DNA of 64,000 nucleotides from Phycisphaeraceae bacterium (GTDB lineage: Bacteria; Planctomycetota; Phycisphaerae; Phycisphaerales; UBA1924), in contig JAHBWW010000002.1 in the NCBI GenBank assembly GCA_019636795.1, positions 310,001-374,000 of the forward strand. The letters are read 5' to 3'. The notes below the pieces were generated by a model. That model saw only the letters and a program-made list of their open reading frames with translations, did no database searches and was not told the DNA's origin. Positions 34,124 through 46,100 of this stretch are shown here, in pieces. Each line of letters begins with the position of its first letter. The first letter of the stretch is position 1. The position numbers were made by a program, and so were the translations under genes.

Positions 34124-34458
34124 GGACTCCCCTCAACGCGACTGTGCCCACACCATGCGGGCAGACTCTCAGACCAGCGACCTATCCGACACCCCCGGGC
34201 GTTTGGATCCCTGCTGGGCCTCATCCGGTGTGACTCTGGTCGTAGTATCGGTTCCGGCGGCGGTTTCTGCAAGTCGAAAACGGGAGAGAAACGGGTTTTG
34301 GCGCTCAAACGTGGTCGATCGAGCGTGATTGTGGGCCCGAACCCGGCACGAGCCGCCAGTTTTACCCAGTCGAGAGGATCGGCTAAGCCCATCAGTTCGG
34401 GTGCTGGTCTCTCGCAAGGCCGTCCTCTGCCGCGCGTCGGGTGATGGGCCCGGCGTGC
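34124..34458. other. Intergenic region, no gene seen
   Basis: 335 bp between two minus-strand genes. It must hold the promoter of the PA14 lipoprotein gene; its ribosome site GAGGGGAG is just before 34123. No RNA gene, riboswitch or strong hairpin was recognised. Confidence 0.5.
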
Positions 34459-35628
34459 TCAGTCGAACTTCACCCACGCTCCTCCCGCCCGGCCGCTCTC
34501 GATCACGCGCTCGATGAACCGCACGCCCCGGGCGCCATCGTGGACGCTCGGGAATTCGGTCGCGAGGCCCGTGGGGGTCTGGCTGGCACGCCGGGCGCGG
34601 ATGGCCTCGATCGCACCGCGATAGATATTCGCGAATGCTTCGATAAAGGCTTCGGGGTGCCCGGGCGGCAACCGCGTCGCGTGTGCTGAAGCCGAGGTTT
34701 CGGGCCCGCCCGGCCTGATGATCTGCTTTGGCCCGCCGACGGGCGTGAGGATCAATGTGTTTGGCTCTTCCTGCCGCCACGCGATCGCGCCGTGCGAGCC
34801 ATAGACGCGGATCGACAGGTTGTTCTCTTCGCCGAAGCAGACCTGCGAGCAGGTGAGGGTGCCTTTGGCGCCGCCCTTGAAGCGAAGGAGCACCGCGGCG
34901 TCATCGTCGAGTGCCCGGCCTTCGACGAAGGTCGAGACATCGGCGCAGAGCGATTCGATCTCGAGGCCGGTGATGGTGTGCGCGAGGTTCTCGGCGTGCG
35001 TGCCGATGTCGCCGACGCAGCCCGCGATGCCGGAGCGCGCGGGGTCGGTGCGCCACTCGGCCTGCTTCTGGCCGGAATCCTCGAGTTTGGCAGACAACCA
35101 GCCCTGGTGATACTCGACGAAGACCTTGCGTACATCGCCGATCGCGCCCGAGCGCACCAGGCTTGCTGCCTGCTTGACCATCGGGTAGCCGGAGTAGTTG
35201 TAGGTGACGGCGAAAACGACGTTGGACTTTTCGACCGCTGCGACAAGTGCCCCGGCTTCATCGCTCGACAGCACCATGGGTTTATCGAGCACGACGTGGA
35301 TGCCGGCCTCGACAAACGCTCGCGCGACCGGGAAATGCACGTGATTGGGCGTGACGATCGAGACGAAGTCGATGCGCTGGTCGGGAGGCAGGGCCAGTTC
35401 GGCTTCGAGCATGGCCTGCCAGGTCGGGTAGACGCGCTCGAGGCCGAGATCGCGGCCCGACGCGATGGACTTGTCGGGCGTCGAGGAGAGAGCGCCCGCG
35501 ACGAGAACAGCCTGGCCGTCGAGCGCGGCGGCCATGCGATGGACCGCGCCGATGAAGGCGTCGCGCCCACCGCCGACCATGGCGTAACGGAGGGGTTTGA
35601 ACGTGGGGAGAGAAGATGATGTGACCAT
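34459..35628 (-). CDS. Gfo/Idh/MocA-family oxidoreductase
   Basis: A 389-residue NAD(P)-dependent oxidoreductase acting on sugars or cyclitols. N-terminal Rossmann strand [17 protein letters not shown], the [11 protein letters not shown] motif and the DKPM catalytic-lysine motif (usual EKP), followed by the alpha/beta C-terminal domain with [12 protein letters not shown]. It shares strand and likely pathway with the isomerase/epimerase at 36876-37877; such pairs are common in inositol/sugar catabolism. Exact substrate unknown. Confidence 0.9.
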   Translation of the reverse strand: MVTSSSLPTFKPLRYAMVGGGRDAFIGAVHRMAAALDGQAVLVAGALSSTPDKSIASGRDLGLERVYPTWQAMLEAELALPPDQRIDFVSIVTPNHVHFPVARAFVEAGIHVVLDKPMVLSSDEAGALVAAVEKSNVVFAVTYNYSGYPMVKQAASLVRSGAIGDVRKVFVEYHQGWLSAKLEDSGQKQAEWRTDPARSGIAGCVGDIGTHAENLAHTITGLEIESLCADVSTFVEGRALDDDAAVLLRFKGGAKGTLTCSQVCFGEENNLSIRVYGSHGAIAWRQEEPNTLILTPVGGPKQIIRPGGPETSASAHATRLPPGHPEAFIEAFANIYRGAIEAIRARRASQTPTGLATEFPSVHDGARGVRFIERVIESGRAGGAWVKFD

Positions 35629-35920
35629 GACGCAGCCTCCGGTGTCGGGTCACGATATGCGCGACGGGGAGAGGGGGGCGAAGAATGGCGAGGCATCGAC
35701 AGAACACGCGGAGTGCGATTTGATTGCAGTGGACTGCGACGCGCTGAAATGAACCCGTCCCCGCGTGACATGAGCACGCATGTTTCAACCTAAGATGATC
35801 GCCGCTGTAGCGGTCAGTATTGCCCTTCTTACGCGGACGAACCGAACGAGACGCACGCGAGCCGGAGAGCATCGTTAGGAGCAACGGGGGCACGGCAGGA
35901 TTTGCTGATCAGGAGGTCAT

Positions 35921-36580
35921 GTGTCAAAGTCGAAAGATCCACACCCCCATGTGTCGCCTTTCAACCGCGACGAAGATCCGCCTCAATCTGGCGAGTTGAT
36001 CTTCAGAACGCCGAGGGGCTCCGAGATTCGCATGGGCGAAGTTTTCAACTTTGGCCCATCGGATTTTTCTGTTCCAGCGGGCACAGAGGACCCGGATGGT
36101 TGCTTCAAGGAAGTGCTGCATCGGACGCATGCTGTGCTCAAGCCTCGCGGCTTTCGAAAGACAGGGCAGAACTTCTATCGCACCAAGGGCCAGTCCACCC
36201 AGGTCGCCAACTTTCAGCGCAGTCAATGGCGACTGTCTCGCGAGCATCCGATCTCGTTTACGATCAATGTGCGTCTGATGCTGCCCGGGTTGTCAGCACC
36301 TGCGGGCACTGAGCGCCCTCAGTTTTCGCGTTGTGACCTCGACTTGCGTATCGGGCGACTTGACCCGGAACACGCTCGAGATATCTGGTGGGATCTGGGC
36401 AACAGAAGCGATGTCGAGGTGGTTTGGAAGGATGTGGAGCACCGCATATCCCGTGATGTGCTGCCGGTCTTCGATTCGGCGACCACGATCGAGGGCCTCG
36501 CACAGATTGCTCGCAACCACAGGCAGTATGTGTTCGTCGAGACTCGAAAGTGGTTCAGTCAGCGCGGGATCGAAGTCTGA
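35921..36580 (+). CDS. DUF4304-like protein
   Basis: A 219-residue soluble protein starting at GTG 35921 with AGGAGG at 35911-35916. The central part (about 65-210) has the DUF4304 look: a helix then KPRGFRKTGQNFYR, QRSQWRL, FTINVRL, and a C-terminal helix ending VFVETRKWF. Function of the family is unknown. A short polar N-terminal region precedes it. Isolated gene, oriented against its neighbours. Confidence 0.65.
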   Translation: MSKSKDPHPHVSPFNRDEDPPQSGELIFRTPRGSEIRMGEVFNFGPSDFSVPAGTEDPDGCFKEVLHRTHAVLKPRGFRKTGQNFYRTKGQSTQVANFQRSQWRLSREHPISFTINVRLMLPGLSAPAGTERPQFSRCDLDLRIGRLDPEHARDIWWDLGNRSDVEVVWKDVEHRISRDVLPVFDSATTIEGLAQIARNHRQYVFVETRKWFSQRGIEV

Positions 36581-36875
36581 CGCCAGATGTTCGTAAACGC
36601 GCCATATTTGCGCGACAAGCCGGTGTCTGTTCGTATTTTTGCCCCGGCGCAGCGCTTCCCGATCATTGGGAAGCGCTCGCAACGTGCGCGGAAGTGCACC
36701 GGCATCAGCGGGAATGGCACACGAGGAAGCGGCACGCGCTGCCGCCCGCGCGGGATCGGCTCCCGGCGCGGCGGTGCTCGCTTGCGGGCTGCTGGTCTGG
36801 CCTTCCGCAGCGCGCGTGAGACATCTCCGAGGGCGGGTCGGGGGCATCGCGCAGGTGAAGTCGCCCGCGACGGGC

Positions 36876-37877
<1,002 letters not shown>

Positions 37878-37919
37878 GTCTCCGAATCTGGACTCAGAGC
37901 ATACCCGATTCGCAGGCGT

Positions 37920-40900
37920 TCAGTGCGCGACCGCGTGCTCGGCGATCTGGTTGTAGTCCTGGAGCGCGGCGACATCCCAGAACCCTGCGCGCAAGGCCTC
38001 GATCGCGCGCACCGCTGCCCGCGCCGCTGTCGCTGTGGTGAGCATCGGAATCCCGAGCCTGACCGCAGTCGAACGAATCCGTCCTTCGTCGGTCTGCCAG
38101 CCGGTGCGTGTGGGCGTGTTGATGACGAGGGCGATCTGGCCGTCCTGCATCATGTCGATGACGTTTGGCCTCGCGCCCGCGCCGATTTTCTGGAGGATCG
38201 TGGGCCGAAGCCCGTGACGCGCGAGCGTATCGCCCGTGCCCGGCGTGGTGAAAACCGTAAAGCCCATCGCCAGCAGCGACCGCGCGACGTCGACAATCGA
38301 ACTTTTGTCCTCGCGCCTGACCGACAGAAACACCCCGCCCTCGCGCGGCAGCGAAACCCCCGACGCCAGCAACGCTTTGAGATACGCGATCGGCAGCGAC
38401 ACATCCATGCCCATCACTTCGCCCGTCGAACGCATCTCGGGCCCCAGCACGAAATCCACGCCCGGGAACTTCTGGAACGGGAACACCGGGCCTTTGACCG
38501 CGTACGCGCCGGTCTCGGGAATCTCGCGGGCCTGCTGGGCTTCGAGCGATTGCCCGAGCATTGCCTTGGCAGCCATCGACACCCACGACACGCCCTTGGC
38601 CTTGCCCACGAAGGGCACCGTGCGGCTGGCGCGCGGGTTGACCTCGATGATGTAGATCTCATCGTCCTTGACCGCGAGTTGCACGTTCATCAAGCCGCAC
38701 ACGCCAAGTTCGGCTGCAAGTCGCCGCGCCGTTTCGCGAATCTGCTTGACCAGCCCCGGCCCCAGCGAATACGGCGGGATCGTGCACGTCGAATCGCCCG
38801 AGTGCACGCCCGCGTGTTCAATGTGTTCCATCACGCCACAGACCAGCGCACGCCCGTTGTCATTCCATGGCGCGAAGTCCGCCACCACATCGACATCAAC
38901 CTCGATCGCGCCGTCAAGAAACTTGTCGATCAGGATCGGGGCATCGTCGAGGCCCGAGACATCCACAGCCGTTGCCATGTAGTGACGCAACGCTCTCTCG
39001 TCCGGGCAGATTTCCATCCCGCGCCCGCCGAGCACATACGAAGGACGCACCAGCACCGGATACCCGATCCGCCCCGCGATCTCGACCGACTGCTCGAACG
39101 ACCGCGCAATCCCGCTCGCCGGCTTGCGCAATGACAAACTATCAAGCATCGCATCAAACCGATCGCGGTCCTCAGCCCGATCAATCGAGTCCAGCGGCGT
39201 ACCAAGCAGCGGCACCCCCGCCGACGCAAGCCCATGCGCCAGATTCAAAGGCGTCTGCCCTCCGAACTGCACAATCAGCCCCTTGACCGATCCGCTGGCC
39301 TGCGCATCGCCACCAAGCCTCTCCACCACGTTGAGCACATCCTCAAGCGTCAGAGGCTCAAAGAACAGCAGATCGCTCGTGTCATAATCCGTCGAAACCG
39401 TCTCCGGGTTCGAGTTGATCATGACGCTTTCAAACCCAAGTTCGCGGGCTGCAAACGCCGCGTGAACGCAGCAGTAATCAAACTCGATGCCCTGCCCGAT
39501 GCGATTGGGGCCCCCGCCAAGAATGACGACCTTCTCGCGATCTTTCACGCCGAGTCGATCTCGCAATTCGCACTCGGCCGCGACATGCGTCATGCTTCCA
39601 TCGGGCGCGATGCGATCAAACCCCGGCTGATACGTCGAGTAGTAGTACGGCGTAACCGCTTCAAACTCCGCAGCGCACGTATCCACCAGCTTGTACACGC
39701 ATTCGATGCCCAGCGATTGTCTGTGCCGTCGCACTTTCAGAATCGTCTGGCTGGAAATCGAACCCAGATACAGATTCGCAAGCTGCGCGTCCGAATACCC
39801 AAGTCGCTTGGCCTCGAACAGCGTCTCAGTGGGCACCTCTTCAAGCTTGCGATACCGGCATAACTCATCCTCGAACGCCACCAACTGCGCCATCTGATCG
39901 ACAAAGAACGGATCGATGTGCGTCATCGCGCAGATCCGCTCGATCGGCCAACCCATCTTCAGCGCGTAGCGCACGTAATACAACCGCCCCTGGCTCGGGA
40001 CCGACAACTTGCGCGTCAGCTTGTCAACGTCGATCGGCCACTCGATCGGCGCGCCGTCGGCTGTCCGAAGCCCCGTTCCCTCGTGCACATTGGGCACCCG
40101 CGACGACCCCGAATCGAGCACCAGCTGCTCATGCTCCACCGCACGCACGGCCGCCAGCCACTTGTCATTGCGATCAAGCCCAAGCCCGAAGCGCTTGACC
40201 TCCATCGAACGAATGACCTTTTGCAGACTTTCCTTGAACGTCCGCCCGATCGCCATCCCCTCACCAACGCTCTTCATCTGCGTCGTCAGCGTCTCGTCAG
40301 CCTCGGGGAACTTCTCGAACGTCCATCGCGGCATCTTCGTCACGACATAATCAATGCTCGGCTCAAAACACGCGCTCGTCGAACCCGTGATGTCGTTGCG
40401 CAACTCATCGAGCGTGTACCCGATCGCCAGTTTGGCTGCAATTTTCGCAATCGGGAACCCCGTCGCCTTGCTCGCCAGTGCGCTGGATCGACTCACCCGC
40501 GGATTCATCTCCACCACCACGAACTCGAAGCGTCCGCTTTCGGGCTTCGGGTTCACCGCGAACTGCACGTTCGACCCCCCGGTCTCCACGCCCACCGCCC
40601 GCATGATCTTGATCGCCGCATCACGCAGCGCCTGATATTCCTTGTCCGTGAGCGTGAGAATCGGCGCCACCGTAATCGAATCGCCGGTATGCACGCCCAT
40701 GGCGTCAATGTTCTCGATCCCGCACACGATCACGCAATTGTCGTTGCGATCGCGGACAACTTCGAGTTCGTACTCCTTCCAACCGATCAGCGAGCGGTCG
40801 ATCTGCACCTGCCCGATCATGCTTGCCCGCAGGCCTCGAGTGACCAGTTCCTGAAACTCTTCAGTGTTGTACGCGATGCCACCGCCCCACCCGCCGAGCG

Positions 40901-41432
40901 TGAACGCCGGACGGATGATCGCAGGCAATCCGATCACCTCCAGAAAGGCCTCACCCTCGGCGAGCGTTGTCACCGTCTGCGACTGCGGCGTGCGCAGCCC
41001 TATCTCCCGACATACCTCGCTGAACGCGTTGCGATCCTCCGCCCGATGGATCACCTCCCGGCTTGCGCCGATCAGGTGTACGCCGAAACGCTCCAGAATC
41101 CCCTGGTCATACAGAGCGCACGCGCAGTTCAGCGCCGTCTGCCCGCCCAGTGTCGGCAGCACCGCGTCCACCGGCGTGCCCGAACTGCGCTCTTTCTCCA
41201 GGATCTTGGCCACAGCTTCGGGTGTGATCGGCTCGACATAGGTCCGATCCGAAAACGCCGGGTCCGTCATGATCGTCGCCGGATTCGAGTTGACCAGCAC
41301 AACCCGATACCCCTCGTCTCGCAGTGCCTTGCACGCCTGCGCGCCCGAATAGTCGAATTCGCAGCCCTGCCCGATCACAATTGGGCCTGAACCGATAATC
41401 AAGATCGTGTGGATGTCGTCGCGTCTGGGCAT
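37920..41432 (-). CDS. carB: Carbamoyl-phosphate synthase large subunit
   Basis: A 1170-residue large subunit making carbamoyl phosphate for arginine and pyrimidine synthesis. Two homologous ATP-grasp halves are visible ([19 protein letters not shown] near the start, and [19 protein letters not shown] in the second half), each with EVNPR/EMNPR and PSYVLGG or PAFTLGG motifs, followed by a C-terminal MGS-like allosteric domain. It is about 90 residues longer than the E. coli enzyme, mainly in linkers. Start at 41432 ([14 protein letters not shown]). Confidence 0.96.
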   Translation of the reverse strand: MPRRDDIHTILIIGSGPIVIGQGCEFDYSGAQACKALRDEGYRVVLVNSNPATIMTDPAFSDRTYVEPITPEAVAKILEKERSSGTPVDAVLPTLGGQTALNCACALYDQGILERFGVHLIGASREVIHRAEDRNAFSEVCREIGLRTPQSQTVTTLAEGEAFLEVIGLPAIIRPAFTLGGWGGGIAYNTEEFQELVTRGLRASMIGQVQIDRSLIGWKEYELEVVRDRNDNCVIVCGIENIDAMGVHTGDSITVAPILTLTDKEYQALRDAAIKIMRAVGVETGGSNVQFAVNPKPESGRFEFVVVEMNPRVSRSSALASKATGFPIAKIAAKLAIGYTLDELRNDITGSTSACFEPSIDYVVTKMPRWTFEKFPEADETLTTQMKSVGEGMAIGRTFKESLQKVIRSMEVKRFGLGLDRNDKWLAAVRAVEHEQLVLDSGSSRVPNVHEGTGLRTADGAPIEWPIDVDKLTRKLSVPSQGRLYYVRYALKMGWPIERICAMTHIDPFFVDQMAQLVAFEDELCRYRKLEEVPTETLFEAKRLGYSDAQLANLYLGSISSQTILKVRRHRQSLGIECVYKLVDTCAAEFEAVTPYYYSTYQPGFDRIAPDGSMTHVAAECELRDRLGVKDREKVVILGGGPNRIGQGIEFDYCCVHAAFAARELGFESVMINSNPETVSTDYDTSDLLFFEPLTLEDVLNVVERLGGDAQASGSVKGLIVQFGGQTPLNLAHGLASAGVPLLGTPLDSIDRAEDRDRFDAMLDSLSLRKPASGIARSFEQSVEIAGRIGYPVLVRPSYVLGGRGMEICPDERALRHYMATAVDVSGLDDAPILIDKFLDGAIEVDVDVVADFAPWNDNGRALVCGVMEHIEHAGVHSGDSTCTIPPYSLGPGLVKQIRETARRLAAELGVCGLMNVQLAVKDDEIYIIEVNPRASRTVPFVGKAKGVSWVSMAAKAMLGQSLEAQQAREIPETGAYAVKGPVFPFQKFPGVDFVLGPEMRSTGEVMGMDVSLPIAYLKALLASGVSLPREGGVFLSVRREDKSSIVDVARSLLAMGFTVFTTPGTGDTLARHGLRPTILQKIGAGARPNVIDMMQDGQIALVINTPTRTGWQTDEGRIRSTAVRLGIPMLTTATAARAAVRAIEALRAGFWDVAALQDYNQIAEHAVAH

Positions 41433-41540
41433 GAATCCCTCGTCGTCTCGCCAAAACTTGTGGGGGGACGCCAAAGTGATCGGCCCAAACATTATGGTAC
41501 GCTCGGGCTTCGGTCCGGGCGAGCGAATACACTCGATTCC

Positions 41541-42209
41541 ATGCGCGTCATCGGCATCGATCCAGGCCTCCGCATCACCGGCTACGCCTGCATCGACGCC
41601 GACTCACGCCGCCCCACTCTCGTCGAAGCCGGAGTCATTCGCCTTGTCTCAGGTTCTGCCCTGCCCAGCATCTCGCACCGCCTCGAAGAACTCAGCCGCG
41701 ACCTGGGCGCCCTCCTCGACCGTCTCCAGCCTCATGCCGTCGCTGTCGAAGGACTCTTTGCCCACTACAAACACCCCGCCACTGCCGTCGTTATGGCCCA
41801 CGCTCGAGGCGTCGCCCTCCTTGCCATCCACGCTCGTAGTTTGACTCTTCTCGAACTCAAGCCCGCAGAGATCAAAAAAGCCGTCACCGGCACCGGACGA
41901 GCAACCAAATTGCAAGTCCAACGTGCAGTTCAGAACGTCTTTTCGCTCCCCACGCTCCCCGAACCTCCCGACGTCGCCGACGCCTTGGCCATCGCCCTGT
42001 GCGCGCGCGAAAGGCTCTCGAACTCCGCTTCACGCGCCTTCGCCCCATCGATGCTTAGCGATCAACCACGGCGCTTCCCTGCACCGAAACGCTCGGCCTC
42101 CTCAGCCTCGCGTCAAACAGCACCTCTGCAAGTGCCCCCGGTTCAAGGTACAAAACTTGCCCCCGCAGTGAAACCTGCTTCCCGCTCACGTCAAGCCCGC
42201 TCCCCTTGA
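41541..42209 (+). CDS. ruvC: Holliday-junction resolvase RuvC (with C-terminal extension)
   Basis: A 222-residue RuvC. Catalytic acids: Asp in [15 protein letters not shown], Glu in [13 protein letters not shown], and the paired acids in [14 protein letters not shown]. Family members are usually 160-180 residues; about 50 extra Ser/Arg/Pro-rich residues follow, and their codons are antisense to the converging lipoprotein gene (42055-42209). The core domain is intact. Divergent from carB, 108 bp apart. Confidence 0.93.
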   Translation: MRVIGIDPGLRITGYACIDADSRRPTLVEAGVIRLVSGSALPSISHRLEELSRDLGALLDRLQPHAVAVEGLFAHYKHPATAVVMAHARGVALLAIHARSLTLLELKPAEIKKAVTGTGRATKLQVQRAVQNVFSLPTLPEPPDVADALAIALCARERLSNSASRAFAPSMLSDQPRRFPAPKRSASSASRQTAPLQVPPVQGTKLAPAVKPASRSRQARSP

Positions 42210-42513
42210 GCGCAACCGGCAGCGTCATCGTCACGCGTCCATACCGCGGAAGCGTCACTTCAGGCGATCGCGCACTGCGAAACGTACCTGCCCCCTCAAC
42301 CTCCACCGCGTACCGCGCCTCACGCAGCAACACCACCTGGTCCGTCGGGTTCTCGCCCAATACAGAAAGCTCGACCAGTACGCCTTCATTGGTCGTCTCG
42401 ATCGTGCGCGCCGACACCAGTTCAAACCGAGGAGACTGCCCGGCCCGGCACCCGCAAAGCACCACCGCCAACCCCACGCCAATCCACAGTTTCAAAAAGT
42501 CTGAGTGTCTCAC
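42055..42513 (-). CDS. Small lipoprotein, LEA14-like
   Basis: A 152-residue lipoprotein: signal with GVGLAVVLCGC lipobox (Cys22), then a beta-sandwich-like domain (about 30-140) resembling the LEA14/WHy fold (VSARTIETTNEGVLVELSVLGENPTDQ). Function unknown. Its last 155 bp overlap the 3' end of ruvC on the opposite strand. Confidence 0.65.
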   Translation of the reverse strand: MRHSDFLKLWIGVGLAVVLCGCRAGQSPRFELVSARTIETTNEGVLVELSVLGENPTDQVVLLREARYAVEVEGAGTFRSARSPEVTLPRYGRVTMTLPVALKGSGLDVSGKQVSLRGQVLYLEPGALAEVLFDARLRRPSVSVQGSAVVDR

Positions 42514-42561
42514 GCCCCCAAGCGTACCCGATCCGCACCCGCTTGCCCACCCCGGGGTGTA

Positions 42562-42999
42562 TCACTCGACCGAAGTCAGCGACACCCAGTGCGGGTCCAG
42601 ATACCCATACTCAGCCAGCAACCCGTTGCCGATCGGTTCTTCCTGCACATATTCAAGCCACTGAAACGTCAGCCATCCAAGCACGCAGCAACACACTATC
42701 GCCCCCAGTTCGGCCGATCGGGTCTTGCGAATCGCATACAGGATGGAAACCGTCACCGCCACGGTCGCCAGTTTCCATGCCACCAGCAATCCGACCGAAT
42801 TCGCAGCCATGACCGCCCGCGCCACCGGATTGGCCTCCGGAAACCCCCCCTCACGCAGGAACATCACCGTCAGATACAGATCTGCCAGACTCAGCAGCAC
42901 CACCGTCAGGAGCATGTACTGCACTCGCCTCGAGCGGCTTTGTTCGAGGATCGCTCCAGACGCCTTCGCAAACACCCCAGGAACACGCAAGTGAATCAT
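42562..42999 (-). CDS. DUF5658-like membrane protein
   Basis: A 145-residue protein with three hydrophobic helices (about 28-48, 62-85 and 95-113) and the signature ADLYLTVMFLREGGFPEANPVA between helices one and two, as in the DUF5658 family. Start at 42999 rather than the far upstream ATG. Function unknown. Confidence 0.62.
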   Translation of the reverse strand: MIHLRVPGVFAKASGAILEQSRSRRVQYMLLTVVLLSLADLYLTVMFLREGGFPEANPVARAVMAANSVGLLVAWKLATVAVTVSILYAIRKTRSAELGAIVCCCVLGWLTFQWLEYVQEEPIGNGLLAEYGYLDPHWVSLTSVE

Positions 43000-43156
43000 G
43001 ATCTGCTTGGTTCGGCATAGCCGAAGATCCACTTGAGAAAACACCCGTGTGTATTGTCCCGTACAGTGTTCAGGGGGTCCGGCTGTATGACCAGAACCCC
43101 TGACTCGACCGAGAACTCGAAGAAAACTCGAATTGTGAAGATCCTGAGCGACCACT

Positions 43157-46100
43157 GTGCGACATCTATTCTTCATCCTCTTAATACTCTTACTGCTGGC
43201 TTCGACCGCTCCTGCTCAGGTTTCGTCGCCCGAGAACCCCGTCTTCCTTGACGACTCGGCCGAAGCCAGCGACGTCCTCGCCGGACTTGCCGGACTCACC
43301 TCCCGAGGAAGCAGCGCCGAGGCCCTCCGAACCCTCCAGACCCTGCTCGACCATCAACCTTTCCGCCTGCTTGCCTCGACCACCGATCCGGATCTCTTTG
43401 TCTCGGTCCGCCAGGTCGTGCACGACCGACTCATGGCCGACCCTGCCCTCCTGGGTTCCTATCGCCAGACGGAACAACCACAAGCCCGCGCCCTGCTCGA
43501 AGCCGGTCGCCTCGCCGCTGCCTTCGACTCACGCTTCCTCACGCCCTCGGGCTTCGAAGCCGGCTTGCGCCTGGCCCAACTCCAACTCGAACGCGCCCAG
43601 TTCGAATCTTCGCTCCGCACTCTCACCCAACTCACAACCCACCCCGACTTCAACTCGCGCAAGCGCGACCTCGCTGCTGTCCTGACCGTCCTTGCTCGCT
43701 ATCTTCAGCACGACGGAGCGCGAGCCCTCCTCGAACTGCTCGAACTCGATCTCCCTCAACATCCGATCAATCCGCCAGCCTCACTGCGCATACCAATCGT
43801 CGGCCCATTCGGACCCGGACCACAATCCGACCTCACCGGCGTCGTCCCGCGCCCGCTCTCGAGCGCCCCCCTCGCTCCTCCTATCGCTGCTGTCGATGAA
43901 GACATGCCCGAAGCATTCCGAGATCGCTTCGTCAGCACCCAGAGCCCCTTTGGCTGGACCCTCCCAACCGCGGCCAGCGACATCATCTATTCAAGCGATG
44001 GCGATTTCATCACCGCCTGGGACCGCTTCACCCTCCGCCAGATCTGGCGCGTCGAACGCACCCAACCCACCGGCGATGGCCTCTTCCAGCAACGCGACCC
44101 CAGACGCCGACAGTCTCGCCGCATCGAAGACTCCACCGAAGTCTCCGTCGCGGGCAATCGGCTCGTCGCAGTCACCGGCATCGCAATCAATGGCTTCCGT
44201 CAGGGCGACAGCCGTATTCACTGCCTCGACCGCCACACCGGACGCCCCATCTGGGCTGTCGATCCTGCTGCCCTCGATCCGCAACTCATCGATGGCAGCG
44301 TGCGCGGCGCACCCATCATCGTCGAACAGACTGTCGTCGTGGCAGTGCGCAAAAGCGCGCGCGACCGACGCATCATCAGCCTCTATCTCGTCGGGCTCGA
44401 TCTGGCCGATGGATCTCTGCAATGGACCCGACTGCTCGGCTCGGCCGGCGCACTCCCGTTCCAGCAAGGCTCGCGCTTTCCCGAGCGCCTTGCCGCACAT
44501 CGCGGTGTCATCTATCGGGCCGATGAGATCGGGTTGATCGCAGCTGTCGAAGCCGCAACCGGCAACACCATCTGGGTCAGGCGCTCACCGTCATTCCGCC
44601 TCTACGACAGCGACGTGCGCCCCGCGTGGTCCTCTTCGGGCCCGATCATCGACCGCGACCGCATCATTTCACTTTCGCCAAACCGCGAGTTCATCCTTGC
44701 CATCGACCCCGACTCGGGCGCGATCCTTGGTTCGCAATCGGCTGCCTTCTATTCAAATCCCGTCTATCTCCTTCATAGCGCCGAACACCTTGTCGCGCTG
44801 TCTGACAATCGAGTCGCGTGGACACGCCTTGCCGACTTCCCGAGCAACACTGTTCAACTCAGCGCCGGACTCGGCAACCCCAGCATCGTCGGGCGATCGG
44901 TTGTCGCAGGCCAGACCCTCATCATTCCGCGCTCCGATCGCATCACCACCATCAACCTGCACACCGGCCAGCAGCAGGAAACAGTCATCGACGCGCCCGG
45001 CAACCTGCTTGCCCTCAATGGCCAGCTCATCGCCACCGACGCCTCCAATGTGCACAGCTACATGGTCTGGGACGTCGCATCGCGTCTGCTTCAGGATCGC
45101 ATCGACGCAGATCCATCCAGCCCCGCTGCTGCTGCAACGCTTGCCGAACTCGCATTTCGTGCCGGGCGCTCAAGCCGCATCATTCCCGCGGTCGATCGCG
45201 CCATCACCGCGATTGATCGCAATCGCCTCGAACACGAACAGGTTCGCTCTGCGCTCTACGCCGCCGTCCTGGGCATGCTCGATCGTGCAGGCCAGCCTGC
45301 ACCCGACGCATCCGCCGAAGCCAGACTCGATGACCTCGAACTCTTGCGCGCGCTCTCGCTCCGCCTCGAAACCCTCGCCGACACCCCACGCGAACAGGTC
45401 GCCCATCGGCTCGTTGACGCATGGATCGCCGAAGCCAGCGGCAGCGCTCCGCAAGCCGTCGAATCGCTCCAGATGATTCTCGCCGAACCTTCTCTCGCAT
45501 CCTCCTTCTGGCTCGGAGGCCTGCTCACCATCCGCGCCGACCTCGAAGCCACGCGGCGCCTGCGCGAACTCCTCACACGCCGGGGCTGGGCTGCATATGC
45601 CGGCTTCGAACGCGAAGCTCGCGCCCAACTCGAACTCGCAGGCCCCGACCCCGATCACTCTCTCCTCGAACGCTTTGCCCGCCAATACCCCTTCTCCACT
45701 CTCGCCCCTTCTCTCTATCTCGAAGCCGCACGAAAGTCGCAAAGCGTCAATCAACTCTCGCTCCTTCAGCGAGGCCTGCGCGCTGCCGCCGCAATTCATC
45801 AACTCGGTGCCCCGCTCGACGAATCTGTCGCTCGCGAACTCGTCGGCCGAAGCATGACCCTGCTTCACACACAAGGCCGATTCGAAGACGCACGCACCGC
45901 TCTCAACTCACTTGACCTCTGGTTCCCCAGTGCAACACCGACATTCGATACCATCCCGCTATCTCCAGATCGTCTGGCTTCGCTCACGCATCGCGAATCA
46001 CGCGAACAACGCCGCCCGATGATCGGCTCACGCATCGCGCCCGACACCACGCCCACGCTCGAACAAGGTCGCGTGCTCCAGCCGACGCTCCTGCCCGCCC

